Positions 1 through 7,912 are shown, counted from the stretch's first letter. The stretch: 12,577 nucleotides of DNA from JBGPRB01 sp964422155 (GCA_964422155.1 CAYQZZ010000058.1:1-12577); one strand, 5' to 3'. The notes: generated by a model not told the origin, from the sequence alone. Made by a program: numbers and translations.

Positions 1-99
1 TATCTGGACAAAGTAAAGCGTAAATATGTACCGACCTATCATCTCTTGCCTCAAGGCGAATTCGAGCTTGGTGTTAGAAAACTGGAAGCTTTCATCTGA
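1..99 (+). CDS. 3' end of an unrecognised gene (partial)
   Basis: Frame 1 is open from the first base and ends at TGA 97-99, giving the last 32 residues of a protein whose start lies to the left of the window. The tail reads YLDKVKRKYVPT at its beginning and ends ELGVRKLEAFI, an amphipathic helix with alternating charged and aliphatic residues, as is common at enzyme C-termini. I do not recognise the family; a resemblance to the last helix of PLP aminotransferases is too weak to use. No convincing terminator hairpin follows in 100-265, and that stretch shows no gene. The coding call rests on codon sense and the open frame only. Confidence 0.5.
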   Translation, partial: YLDKVKRKYVPTYHLLPQGEFELGVRKLEAFI

Positions 100-265
100 A
101 ATGAAAGTCACCCTAATTTCACAGAGTGGCGAGGGACACTGATATGCGGACAAAAGAATTGGTGCCTCTCCAATGTGGTGATTACATTCCGTGCGGGTAG
201 GGATTCAAAAGTAACATTTTGAGTGTATGTGACTAATTAAACCGTCTTATGTTAGAGCCACCGTA

Positions 266-295
266 TTGACTATTCACTCTGCCATGACCTATTAT
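266..295 (+). promoter_or_regulatory. Sigma-70-type promoter of the surface protein gene
   Basis: TTGACT (266-271) and TATTAT (290-295) are separated by 18 bp, close to the consensus -35/-10 arrangement. Transcription would begin near 302, leaving a leader of about 37 nt before the ATG at 339. This placement argues against translation from the in-frame ATG at 294, which lies inside the -10 element. Prediction from consensus match only. Confidence 0.5.
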
Positions 296-326
296 GAAAC
301 TAATATTGGCTGATTTTAGAACCAAT

Positions 327-332
327 AGGTGG
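327..332 (+). promoter_or_regulatory. Ribosome binding site deciding the start at 339
   Basis: AGGTGG sits six bases (a T run) upstream of the ATG at 339. The alternative in-frame ATG at 294 has no comparable site, and starting there would place 15 extra residues, including two Arg, a Lys and Asp, before an otherwise canonical signal peptide. Confidence 0.6.
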
Positions 333-338
333 TTTTTT

Positions 339-3300
339 ATGATATACAAGTTCGTGATTCCCCGTATTACTCTGGTTAGTCTGATTCTTGTACTGGTATT
401 GTCGTTCGTTTCCCCCTTCGCGGTAATGGCAGCCGCCGGTGATGAGACCATAGCAGGCAGAATTACCGCCATTCCTACCTTTGAATGTATCGGGGTTACT
501 GTCGGCTATACCGGAGACAACAACCGGAATAACAGCGCCGTACTGGAATACCGGGCATCAGACGGCGCCTGGAAAACTGCTCCCCAGATGTATGCCGACA
601 GGACCAATCGCCAGTACCGGGGGAGTATCTTCTGGCTGACAGCAGATACCCAGTATGAAATCAAGGTTACTTTCACCGACGCTGATGGTGGTGGTTCGGT
701 TTCCACGACCACCACCACGAGGAATGATAATCCACCGATTGGAACCAATTATATTTTTGTAGCTACAAACGGCAACGATTCTACCGGAGACGGTACTATA
801 GGTAAACCTTATAGAACAATACAAAAGGGTGCGAACATGGCCTCTCCGGGAAGCTCGGTTCAGATTAGGGCCGGCACCTATAATGAAGAGGTTACAATTC
901 CTAATTCTGGAAACGAAGGCGCCTGGATTACGTTCATGCCCTACAACAATGAGAATGTTACCGTGACTGGTAACGGAACAAGAAATTATTGCATCTATGC
1001 TACCGGTCGAGCTTACATACAGATAGATGGAATCAACTTTAGAGATACATTAAAACCTGGGATAGAAATTGAAAATTCTCATGATGTAACCATAGAGAAC
1101 TGTACCTTCTACAACTGCAAAACGAGTACTACACCACCATTCGATGCCGACCACGGTAGTATTACTTTTAGTAGGTCTGCGGAAGGCCCGGATATGTATA
1201 ACTTCCTCATTCAGAATTGTACTATTGAAATGGCAACTGGAATCAAGAGAACAGGTAGTGGTATTGAGCTATTCAGGATTAAGTATGGGGTAACAATAAG
1301 AAATAACCTCATATTCTCAAACGATTACTCTATGAAGGATGGAATTAACACATTCCCCGAAAGTGAGGATGAGGGAAGCGCTCCGTTCTTGGAAAGCTGC
1401 GACATATACAATAATGTGTTTTACGGTTGTGATGATGATGGTTTTCAACTAGAGGGCGGCGACAAGAACATGAGGATATGGGGCAACAATGTGTCTGCCA
1501 GTGGTAGTTCTGGAGGAGACACAATCGGGATTGCTACCTGCCCTGTTGTAGTTGGCCCATGCTATGTATTCAGAAATACAGTCTGGATGCACACAGATAA
1601 ATACTCAACGGGAACAAAGATGGGCAAAGAATCCTACGGGAGACTTTATTACTACCATAATACATTCTACCTGGTAGGAGGGTCAGGTGACACCGGGAAG
1701 AACGGACTGTCACAGACAAACTCAGGGCTTGGTAATATAGTCGCCAGGAATAACATCATTTACAGCTCAAGATATATCATAGAGACATATTCCGGTAGTG
1801 ACCCAGCCTATCCGAGTGATTTTGACTATGATTTTCTTTACACCACTGATACGGGGACTCCACGTTTTGTCAAGTGGAATGGAGAGGGATACCGAACATT
1901 AGTGGCTTTCCAGACTATAGGACAGGAACTTCATGGCATCTCAGTCGCCGATGTCGGATTTACTGATCCGGCTAACGGCGACCTGACCTTACAATCGGAC
2001 TCCCCTGCCATTAATACCGGCGTCATCCTGCCTGGCTTTAACGATGCCAATTCCCCCTGGCCTTATACCGGTTCTGCCCCGGATATAGGAGCCTATGAGT
2101 CGGTGCCCCTGGCTCCCGCACCGCCGGTGCTCGCCTCTATCGGAAACCGGACGACTCACCCGGGGTGGCAGTTCCAGTTTACCATCTCAGCCACAGACGC
2201 TAATGGTGATACCCTGACCTACTCGGCGAATAATATACCATCAGGGTCCAGTTTCAACCCGGCCACCAGGACTTTCTCCTGGACGCCCAGCGCCAACCAG
2301 ATAGGGAGCTACCCCAACGTCCGTTTTGCGGTGACCGACGGTACATTCACGGACACTGAAGCCATCACCATCACCGTTGCCCCTAACCAGGCCCCGGTGC
2401 TCACCAACCCCGGCAATAAATCGGTTAACGAAGGGGCGGCGCTTGCTTTTACCCTTTCCGTCACTAACCCCGATGGTGACAGCCTGACCTACTCGGCCAG
2501 CAACATGCCATCAGGAGCCAGCATTAACCCTACTACCGGAGCTTTCTCGTGGACGCCTTCCTACAGTCAGGCCGGGACTTACGCTAATGTCCGCTTTACC
2601 GTGACCGATAGTGTACTGAGCGATTCCGAGAATATTGCTATCACCGTAAAGAACGTCAATAGAGCACCGGTTCTCGGCTCCATCGGCAACAAAACAGTCA
2701 CTGCGGGACAGTCACTTCAATTTACCATTTCCGCTACAGACCCAGATGGTGATTCACTGACTTATTCTGCTTCCAACCTGCCAGCCGGGTCTATTTTCAA
2801 CGGCACCAGCCGTAGCTTTTCCTGGACAACCGCTTCCGGGCAAGTAGGCAGTTATCCGAATATCCAATTCAGGGTATCCGATGGTGCCATAACCGCCTCT
2901 AAGAACATTACCATTACCGTGGTGGCTATCCCCTCAAACCCTACACCTCCTTCTGGGGGAGATGGTGGCGGTGGTGGCGGGAGTGGTGGTGGGAGTGGTG
3001 GGGCGGCCGGAATCACCAGTCTGCGCGGCTCCACGACGATCAATGGTCTGATGGTTGAAGACGTATCGGCTACGGATATCAACTTGAAGGTAGAGCTTCG
3101 TATACCTAAAGGCACTATTGTAAAGAATAGACTCGGCCAGCCGTTGACCAGCATACGTATCACACCGCAAGCAGAAAGCCAGGCCGCTAACTCAGGCTCA
3201 GGAATAATCGGGCAGTCATTTGAAATTGAACCGGGCGGAGCCACCTTTGAGGCGCAAGCGTTCTTGATTTTCAAGTATTCCAGTTCGGATATTCCGGCCG

Positions 3301-4505
3301 ATGTTCCGGTAGACAATCTCTATATAGCGTTATGGGATCCGGTCGCCCTGACCTGGACAGACCTTGGCGGCACCATTGACACGGGCGCCCGCACCATCAC
3401 CGTGCCGGTCCAGCACCTCTCTACCTATGCCCTGATGGCTCATACCCGGCCCGCCTGTTTTGAATTTACTGAATTTGCTGTGTCACCGGGAGAAGTCGCC
3501 CCAGGTGAGGCAGTGACGGCCAGCATAGTTGTGAATAATCAGGGTGACCTCACCGGCACCTATGAAGTGAGTCTTAATTTGGATAGCGCCACGGTACAAA
3601 CTAAAAACGTTACTCTAAACGGTGGCAGTAGTGAAACAGTTAGTTTCACCATTGTTCCGGATGCCATCGGAGAGCATCAGGTCAGCATCGGGGACATGCT
3701 GGCGACCTTCGTCGTGAAGAAACCGCTATCACCGGCGGCTTTCACCGTTAACGAACTCACCGTCAACCCTCTTTTAGCAGATTCCGGTGAAAACGTTGAT
3801 GTAAGCGTCCTCGTGAAGAATACCGGTGATTTATCAGGGACATATCAGGCAATACTGGCGGTGGATGACATTGCTATAGAGACAAAAGAAATTACGCTTG
3901 ATGGTGCCGGCAGCCTGACAATAAGCTTTAGCTTCACTTCAGATACGGTTGGGCAACATAAAGTAAGTATCGGAGGTTTGGTAGAGCCGTTTGAGGTTAA
4001 ATCACCGCCTCCGTTACTCCCCCCACCGGCGACAGACATCGTATCCGGGCCGGAAATCGATAGTTTCAGTACCGCTCCCGGTTTCAATCCGGCTACCAAT
4101 AAGCTCGTCTATGCCAGGATAGTGTATAAGATGAACCAGGCATGGGAATCTTTGGGCGAAACCAGGCTAATGCTGTCCGTATTTCGTGATGGCCAGTTCG
4201 TGGAGCAACTCCCTCTGCTTACTTTGAGCCAGCTGCAAGCGGATGGTAAAACGGGTGAGCTGGACTATATACCCCCCGCGGGATGGCAGATTGGAGAATA
4301 TACCTTCCGGGCAGAATTATATCAAGGAGAAAATCTTATCCAGGGCACATCATTCCAACATCTGACAGTAACGTCCGAATCGACGACGGTGGTCATCTGG
4401 AAAGCTCTGGGTATAGTTATCGGTGCCGTTCTCGCCCTGAGTACAATAATTATGATATTAGTGCTACACTTTAGACGCGATATGCTCCGCGACTACTGGA
4501 AATAG
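339..4505 (+). CDS. Large membrane-anchored surface protein: beta-helix, Ig-like and CARDB domains
   Basis: A 1388-residue exported protein. Residues 1-32 form a signal peptide (basic start, long L/V/I core, A-V-M-A-A-A cleavage region). A fibronectin-like segment follows to about 135. At about 138 comes a DUF1565-like opening (YIFVATNGNDSTGDG... PYRTIQKG), then a right-handed parallel beta-helix to about 575 with repeated N-N-x-I/V-x-x turns, as in pectate-lyase-like folds. Three Ig-like (He_PIG/cadherin-like) repeats cover about 595-862, then a Gly/Ser-rich linker (about 868-890), a ZU5-like region (about 890-1037), two CARDB-like repeats (about 1037-1222), a Pro-rich hinge and a last beta domain. 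The C-terminus has a transmembrane helix (about 1351-1373) and a basic tail ending RRDMLRDYWK, so it is anchored with its bulk outside. Polysaccharide binding or cleavage, or adhesion, is plausible; I cannot assign catalytic residues. It stands alone, convergent to the minus-strand operon. Confidence 0.88.
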   Translation: MIYKFVIPRITLVSLILVLVLSFVSPFAVMAAAGDETIAGRITAIPTFECIGVTVGYTGDNNRNNSAVLEYRASDGAWKTAPQMYADRTNRQYRGSIFWLTADTQYEIKVTFTDADGGGSVSTTTTTRNDNPPIGTNYIFVATNGNDSTGDGTIGKPYRTIQKGANMASPGSSVQIRAGTYNEEVTIPNSGNEGAWITFMPYNNENVTVTGNGTRNYCIYATGRAYIQIDGINFRDTLKPGIEIENSHDVTIENCTFYNCKTSTTPPFDADHGSITFSRSAEGPDMYNFLIQNCTIEMATGIKRTGSGIELFRIKYGVTIRNNLIFSNDYSMKDGINTFPESEDEGSAPFLESCDIYNNVFYGCDDDGFQLEGGDKNMRIWGNNVSASGSSGGDTIGIATCPVVVGPCYVFRNTVWMHTDKYSTGTKMGKESYGRLYYYHNTFYLVGGSGDTGKNGLSQTNSGLGNIVARNNIIYSSRYIIETYSGSDPAYPSDFDYDFLYTTDTGTPRFVKWNGEGYRTLVAFQTIGQELHGISVADVGFTDPANGDLTLQSDSPAINTGVILPGFNDANSPWPYTGSAPDIGAYESVPLAPAPPVLASIGNRTTHPGWQFQFTISATDANGDTLTYSANNIPSGSSFNPATRTFSWTPSANQIGSYPNVRFAVTDGTFTDTEAITITVAPNQAPVLTNPGNKSVNEGAALAFTLSVTNPDGDSLTYSASNMPSGASINPTTGAFSWTPSYSQAGTYANVRFTVTDSVLSDSENIAITVKNVNRAPVLGSIGNKTVTAGQSLQFTISATDPDGDSLTYSASNLPAGSIFNGTSRSFSWTTASGQVGSYPNIQFRVSDGAITASKNITITVVAIPSNPTPPSGGDGGGGGGSGGGSGGAAGITSLRGSTTINGLMVEDVSATDINLKVELRIPKGTIVKNRLGQPLTSIRITPQAESQAANSGSGIIGQSFEIEPGGATFEAQAFLIFKYSSSDIPADVPVDNLYIALWDPVALTWTDLGGTIDTGARTITVPVQHLSTYALMAHTRPACFEFTEFAVSPGEVAPGEAVTASIVVNNQGDLTGTYEVSLNLDSATVQTKNVTLNGGSSETVSFTIVPDAIGEHQVSIGDMLATFVVKKPLSPAAFTVNELTVNPLLADSGENVDVSVLVKNTGDLSGTYQAILAVDDIAIETKEITLDGAGSLTISFSFTSDTVGQHKVSIGGLVEPFEVKSPPPLLPPPATDIVSGPEIDSFSTAPGFNPATNKLVYARIVYKMNQAWESLGETRLMLSVFRDGQFVEQLPLLTLSQLQADGKTGELDYIPPAGWQIGEYTFRAELYQGENLIQGTSFQHLTVTSESTTVVIWKALGIVIGAVLALSTIIMILVLHFRRDMLRDYWK
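2121..2925 (+). repeat. Three tandem Ig-like (He_PIG) repeats of about 270 bp
   Basis: Within the surface protein three units begin near 2121, 2392 and 2661. Each carries a P-V-L start, an N-(K/R) G-N motif, D-x-(D/N)-G-D-(S/T)-L-T-Y-S-A, a (P)-(S/A)-G-(S/A) turn, F-S-W-T and an F-x-V-(T/S)-D-x-x end. The D-x-N/D-G-D pattern is typical of calcium-binding cadherin-like modules. DNA similarity between units is visible at the conserved core (for example around 2480, 2205 and 2748), which suggests internal duplication. Confidence 0.8.
3450..4005 (+). repeat. Two tandem CARDB-like repeats
   Basis: Two units of about 275 bp in the surface protein share the order F-x-(E/N)-F/L-x-V-x-P, (P/S)-G-E-x-V, V-x-N-x-G-(D)-L-(T/S)-G-T-Y, a Glu/Gln-T-K-(E/N)-(I/V)-T-L segment and G-(E/Q)-H-(Q/K)-V-S-I-G. 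This is the CARDB adhesion-module pattern. They sit just before the membrane-proximal region and probably act as a stalk. Confidence 0.65.
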
Positions 4506-4567
4506 GTATCAGGGTAAAATAAGCCACAATTAGATGAGGGTAAACTTGGAATGAAGTCTCGACATCA

Positions 4568-4597
4568 GCTCCCAACACACTTTCTCTTGGTGGGAGC
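4568..4597 (+). terminator. Hairpin, possible weak terminator of the surface protein gene
   Basis: GCTCCCA (4568-4574) pairs with TGGGAGC (4591-4597) around a 16-base loop, 62 bases after the stop codon. There is no T-run after the stem, so intrinsic termination would be poor. It is the only GC-rich hairpin I see close to the 3' end. Confidence 0.25.
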
Positions 4598-4966
4598 CTA
4601 ATCTCGCATCCACTACGTTAATTCGACGATAGCCTTGATAGTCTCGATTGTAACAGTCGGATATTAAGGTACTGTTAAGACTTAAGGGAACAAGTTATTA
4701 AGTTCTGCTCGGCACTCGTATTAGGAAGGCATAACTCACTAACTACACAATACATCTTATTGTTCAACCTCTCCGGTTTTCGTCCGACGATAGGAGAAAA
4801 CTTTACCGATTTGCAGAACCGTGCACTAGCTGTTTATTGCCCTTCCTAGATAGAAGACAGGGACAAGTTACAATCGCGTGACATAACAGTGTCATCCTTC
4901 TAATCGGCCTTAGTAATATACTTGAGCCCGTTCTTCCATCATCTCCTCGCATGTGGAAAATTCTTA

Positions 4967-5031
4967 GGTATACCGAAAAATAATGCCTATTATTTACGTC
5001 AAAGCTAAAATATATGAGGGTATACCGAAAA
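4967..5031. repeat. 13-bp direct repeat with palindromic core
   Basis: GGTATACCGAAAA occurs at 4967-4979 and again at 5019-5031, start-to-start distance 52 bp. Each copy contains the perfect palindrome GGTATACC. The pair lies 110-175 bp left of the truncated tRNA, on the side where an integrated element would lie, so arm-type recombinase or excisionase binding sites are one possible reading; a regulator operator is another. Confidence 0.5.
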
Positions 5032-5054
5032 CTGTAGAATCAAGTTTAATCTAA

Positions 5055-5123
5055 GATATCCCCCACTATCTTGATATCTATTCTTTATTACACTACAATA
5101 GCTTTAATTGAAAGGGGGATATC
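5055..5123. repeat. 10-bp perfect inverted repeat
   Basis: GATATCCCCC (5055-5064) and GGGGGATATC (5114-5123) are exact reverse complements separated by 49 bases of AT-rich sequence. The right arm ends 19 bases before the truncated tRNA. The long spacer makes a stable RNA hairpin unlikely; paired protein-binding arms or ends of a small decayed element are possible. I see no gene in the spacer. Confidence 0.45.
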
Positions 5124-5142
5124 AAAATGGAAAACATCTCTA

Positions 5143-5187
5143 CTCATAAGACTGGGGTCTGTGGTTCGAGTCCACAATGGCCCACCA
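5143..5187 (+). other. Truncated tRNA: exact 3' half, CAU anticodon loop to CCA; candidate attachment site
   Basis: The sequence has perfect tRNA 3'-half geometry: anticodon loop CTCATAA (5143-5149), 3' anticodon-stem strand GACTG (5150-5154), variable loop GGGTC, T-stem TGTGG/CCACA closing TTCGAGT (5160-5176), acceptor strand ATGGCCC (5177-5183), discriminator A and encoded CCA (5184-5187). The 5' half is missing: the five bases before the loop do not pair with GACTG, and no GGGCCAT acceptor strand or D arm lies upstream. The anticodon would be CAU (Met or Ile2 type), unless the base before AT has mutated. A tRNA 3' end without its 5' half is the classic scar of tyrosine-recombinase integration. 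By orientation the element would lie to the left and the old flank to the right. Confidence 0.75.
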
Positions 5188-5300
5188 CAGTGTACAATAC
5201 GCAGAACTTTTGAACTTGCTTTTAGACTGACCATATAGTTGGTAGTTGCACAAATCAAGCCTTTGTTAAATTCTGACTGCTTTAGGGAAATGAAGGGTAA

Positions 5301-5560
5301 GCCCAAAGATATCTTGACAGTTTAGCCAAGGAGCTTGAATCTAAAGACATAAAGGTGCGAGCGGAAGTGCTCCTTGCGAATCCTACTAGGAAATTGCCAT
5401 CTATGCAGAGGCTAAGGATTACGACCTCATTGTTATAGGCAGTCATGGACGGTCTGTTCCTGGCCGATGGGACCATGCCAGTGTTGCTGATAAAGTCTTT
5501 AGAGCTGGTTGCGTGTCAGTTCTAATGGTGAGAGCGCTGTGCTATATACCTGGCATCTGA
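5301..5560 (+). pseudogene. Universal stress protein (UspA family), truncated and frameshifted
   Basis: Reading from 5301 gives AQRYLDSLAKELESKDIKV followed by a V-L-L-A-N-P-T strand. Near 5388 the frame must shift by one base to continue E-I-A-I-Y-A-E-A-K-D-Y-D-L-I-V-I-G-S-H-G, then G-R-W ... S-V-A-D-K-V and V-S-V-L-M-V-R, ending at TGA 5558. This is the C-terminal half of a UspA protein, with its DLIVIGSHG strand and the SVADKV and PVLMVR-like end. A single missing base (AGGAAATT for AGGGAAATT) explains the shift. The N-terminal half of about 60 residues is not found in the 110 bases upstream, which lead directly to the truncated tRNA, so the gene is broken in two ways. It is probably dead. 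Confidence 0.85.
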
Positions 5561-5821
5561 CGTCTAGGCCAAAGTCTACCAATACATCTTCAGTTTTAAT
5601 AGGAGCTTTTTAAGTTGGAACAACCCACCAGAAATTAAAGCCTCTTATATCATTTTTCAATACTTATCTAGAAGTTTACTTTATCCTTTCCTTTTAAGCC
5701 GATAATGCTCCATCAAAATCGCGTTAATTATCTCGTATATTTGAAACTACATAACTTACCATCTAGTGATTTTGACATTATAATTTTAATTTGGCTGATA
5801 TATTCGAATACATTCGAAGCA
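5561..5821. other. AT-rich convergent gap, no gene seen
   Basis: Low-GC sequence between the stress-protein remnant and the end of the minus-strand operon. TTCGAA repeats (5803-5808 and 5813-5818) can form a six-pair hairpin with a TACA loop just after the last operon stop, but it is AT-rich and not followed by a U-run on the minus-strand transcript, so it is a poor terminator. Nothing else is recognisable. Confidence 0.4.
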
Positions 5822-6619
5822 CTATTCTATTTGTTTAGACTTTGCCAGCCAAGACTCCAGATACATATACGCAGACCACCCACCGTCTACGACTATGGTC
5901 TGCCCCACTATGTATCTTGACTCCTCCGAGGCTAGGAAGATGGCGGCATCGGCTATCTCTTCACATTCTCCTAGCCTACCGGAAGGTGTTCTCGTCGCTA
6001 GCTCTTCTACATCAAGTATTCCTTTTCCCACTAGATCTTCGACAAGATGAGTTTTAATATAACCAGGAGCAATAGCATTGACATTGATATTGTATCCAGC
6101 CCATTCACAGCCCAGAGCTCTGGTAAGCTGGATTACCCCGGCCTTGGCGCTGCCGTAGCATACCCTCTCCGGGAAAGCGCCTATCCCATTTATAGATGTG
6201 ATATTAATAATCTTGCCATTCCTCCGCTTTATCATCTCTTTGCCGGCTGCCTGGCTGCAGAAGAATACGCCTGTTAACAGCACATCTATGCCTCGTCTCC
6301 AGCGACTTTCTTCTAGTTCGGCAGAGGCACCGACTACAGACATTCCCGCGTTATTTACGAGTATGTCAACCTTACCAAACTCATCCACCACCTTATTAAC
6401 CATTTCATCAACTTCCGCTTTATTAGCCACATCAGCCTGAATTACCATCGCACGCTGTCCGAGGCCCTTTATTTCCCGAGCTACTTCCTCAGCCAAATCA
6501 ACTGACGCCGAGCAATTAAGCGCAACATCAGCCCCTTCTCTTGCAAAGGCTAGAGCGATAGCCTTACCAATACCACGACTGGCACCAGTAACCAATGATA
6601 CTTTATCCTTCAATCTCAT
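5822..6619 (-). CDS. SDR-family oxidoreductase (last gene of operon)
   Basis: A 265-residue classical short-chain dehydrogenase/reductase, cytoplasmic, NAD(P)H-dependent. It has the Rossmann motif TGASRGIG (11-18), NNAG (89-92), Ser142 and YxxxK (Tyr155, Lys159), and the VDGG signature near the C-terminus. The helix-4 Asn of the usual N-S-Y-K tetrad, expected in the NLxG segment, is replaced: the sequence there reads D-V-L-L-T-G with Leu114. It extends about 17 residues past the usual VDGGW end. Start ATG 6619 follows a GGAGGGGG Shine-Dalgarno; the gap from the CoA-transferase stop is 37 bp. It most resembles 3-oxoacyl-ACP-reductase/glucose-dehydrogenase-type SDRs. The substrate cannot be read from sequence; context suggests a ring or hydroxy/keto intermediate. 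Confidence 0.9.
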   Translation of the reverse strand: MRLKDKVSLVTGASRGIGKAIALAFAREGADVALNCSASVDLAEEVAREIKGLGQRAMVIQADVANKAEVDEMVNKVVDEFGKVDILVNNAGMSVVGASAELEESRWRRGIDVLLTGVFFCSQAAGKEMIKRRNGKIINITSINGIGAFPERVCYGSAKAGVIQLTRALGCEWAGYNINVNAIAPGYIKTHLVEDLVGKGILDVEELATRTPSGRLGECEEIADAAIFLASEESRYIVGQTIVVDGGWSAYMYLESWLAKSKQIE

Positions 6620-6656
6620 TTACCACCCCCTCCATAACAAATAATCCTTCTAAAAT

Positions 6657-7877
6657 TTATGGAATTACACCCTGCTCCTTGAACTGTGCTATTTCTTCCC
6701 AGCTATAGCCTAGTTCTAACAGCACGTCTTCAGTATGTGAACCCAGCGCTGGTGCCACGCTCTTTACCTCGGCAGGTGTCTCGCTGAATTGAACGGGGCT
6801 ATTAAGCAGCCGTACTTTACCCATTACGGGATGCTCAATATCTGTATAAAAATTATTAACAATTGCTTGTTCATCCTCTAGGATGTCGCTAATAGTCTGG
6901 TTCGCGCTAACGATAAGGTCATTTTCTCTAAAACTCTTCTCCCATTCTGCCCAGGTCTTGGAAGCAAACAGTTCATCCAGTAGACTAATCATTTCCTCAC
7001 GGTTTTCCGCTCTGCTTTCCATAGTGGCATAGCGGGGGTTATCTATCCACTCTGGCTTGCCGATAGCCTGGCAGAATGGCTGCCAGTATTCCTGGTTAGG
7101 ATGAACCATCATGAACCACTTCCCATCTTTACTTCGATAGGAGTTATACATAGGATTCGGCATGCGTACTCTGTCCCACACCTTTGGTGGATAGCCGAAA
7201 AGAGCCACCTGAGTATCCAGTCCCAACGTCCACACTGTCGTATGGTATAAAGAAAGCTCCAGTGACTGCCCTTTACCTGTCTTTTGCTTATAGTATAGGG
7301 CGCCGCAGATTCCGCTCGCCATATGGGCTGATGCCACCATATCCATCATGCCGGGACGCTGTATGGCGGGAGGGCTATTCGGGTCAGCGGTTACCAGACC
7401 CATCATGCCGCCATAAGACCAGGCAGCGACATAATCGTAACCACGGTCTCTCGCTTTTGGACCCTTTGTCCCATATCCGGTAAGCAGGCAGTGAATAAGT
7501 CCTGGATACCGGTCTTTGAGACTGGGATAGTCCAGACCAAAACGCTCCAACACATCTACGGAATAGTTGGCGACAAAGACATCAGCATCCTCAAGGAGCT
7601 TGTGCATTATTTCCCTGCCCTGTTCGGTCCGTAGGTTTATGGCAACGCTTTTCTTGTTCCGGTTTAAAAACTCAAAGTGAAGTTCAATTTCTCCCTTTTC
7701 CAAATTGAGTAGAAGCGGAGTGTCATTAAAACTCACGAGGCTTCTTTGCCAATCTCCCCATAATGGCTCAACTTTGATAACATCGGCACCCCAGTCTGCT
7801 AAAATAGTAGTGGTTGCCGGCATAGCAACAACCTGTGAAAAACTGACTATTTTTACGCCTTCCAACATTCCGGACAT
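6657..7877 (-). CDS. CaiB/BaiF family (class III) CoA-transferase
   Basis: A 406-residue protein expected to move CoA between acyl-CoA donors and a carboxylic acid through an aspartyl-CoA anhydride. Family marks: the LEGVKIVSFSQ start, WGADVIKVEP (residues 29-38), NRNKKSVAINLRTEQG (72-87), GYGTKGP (134-140), and the RPGMMD segment whose Asp179 is the likely catalytic residue, followed by ASGICGALYYKQKTGKGQ. Length is normal for the family. The ATG at 7877 is chosen because GAGGAGG lies nine bases upstream; a TTG at 7916 would overlap the stop of the preceding remnant but has no such site. It lies between the 3-hydroxyacyl-CoA dehydrogenase remnant and the last SDR, suggesting activation of an acid formed after ring opening. 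Acceptor unknown. Confidence 0.92.
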   Translation of the reverse strand: MSGMLEGVKIVSFSQVVAMPATTTILADWGADVIKVEPLWGDWQRSLVSFNDTPLLLNLEKGEIELHFEFLNRNKKSVAINLRTEQGREIMHKLLEDADVFVANYSVDVLERFGLDYPSLKDRYPGLIHCLLTGYGTKGPKARDRGYDYVAAWSYGGMMGLVTADPNSPPAIQRPGMMDMVASAHMASGICGALYYKQKTGKGQSLELSLYHTTVWTLGLDTQVALFGYPPKVWDRVRMPNPMYNSYRSKDGKWFMMVHPNQEYWQPFCQAIGKPEWIDNPRYATMESRAENREEMISLLDELFASKTWAEWEKSFRENDLIVSANQTISDILEDEQAIVNNFYTDIEHPVMGKVRLLNSPVQFSETPAEVKSVAPALGSHTEDVLLELGYSWEEIAQFKEQGVIP

Positions 7878-7886
7878 TATTATCTG

Positions 7887-7893
7887 CCTCCTC
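7887..7893 (-). promoter_or_regulatory. Ribosome binding site fixing the CoA-transferase start
   Basis: On the minus strand GAGGAGG is nine bases before ATG 7877. It lies inside the region that would be coding if translation began at TTG 7916, so it argues for the shorter protein. Confidence 0.65.
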
Positions 7894-7912
7894 AAGACCC
7901 TGTAGGTTCTTT

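Larger units (their letters stand above)
4506..5054. other. Gene-free stretch after the surface protein
   Basis: About 550 bases with frequent stops in all frames. I see no codon-like pattern or recognisable protein remnant. It contains the weak hairpin at 4568-4597 and the GGTATACC-type direct repeats at 4967-5031, both listed separately. Confidence 0.5.

Noticed and set aside
294..338. ATG at 294 as the start of the surface protein
   Set aside because: It lies within the predicted -10 element, has no ribosome site, and would put 15 residues in front of a standard signal peptide; ATG 339 has AGGTGG at the right distance.
2121..2925. CRISPR-like or mobile repeat array
   Set aside because: The repeats are in-frame protein modules of about 90 residues, not short repeats with spacers.
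2852..3316. 154-codon antisense open frame inside the surface protein gene
   Set aside because: Its Pro-rich stretch is the complement of the Gly-rich linker; it is a shadow of the real gene with no ribosome site or family match.
5143..5187. A complete functional tRNA gene
   Set aside because: No acceptor 5' strand, D arm or pairing 5' anticodon strand lies upstream; only the 3' half is present.
5803..5818. TTCGAA hairpin as operon terminator
   Set aside because: The stem is short and AT-rich and no U-run follows on the minus-strand transcript.
5705..5920. 71-codon plus-strand frame across the operon end
   Set aside because: AT-rich, overlaps the SDR C-terminus in antisense, no family pattern.
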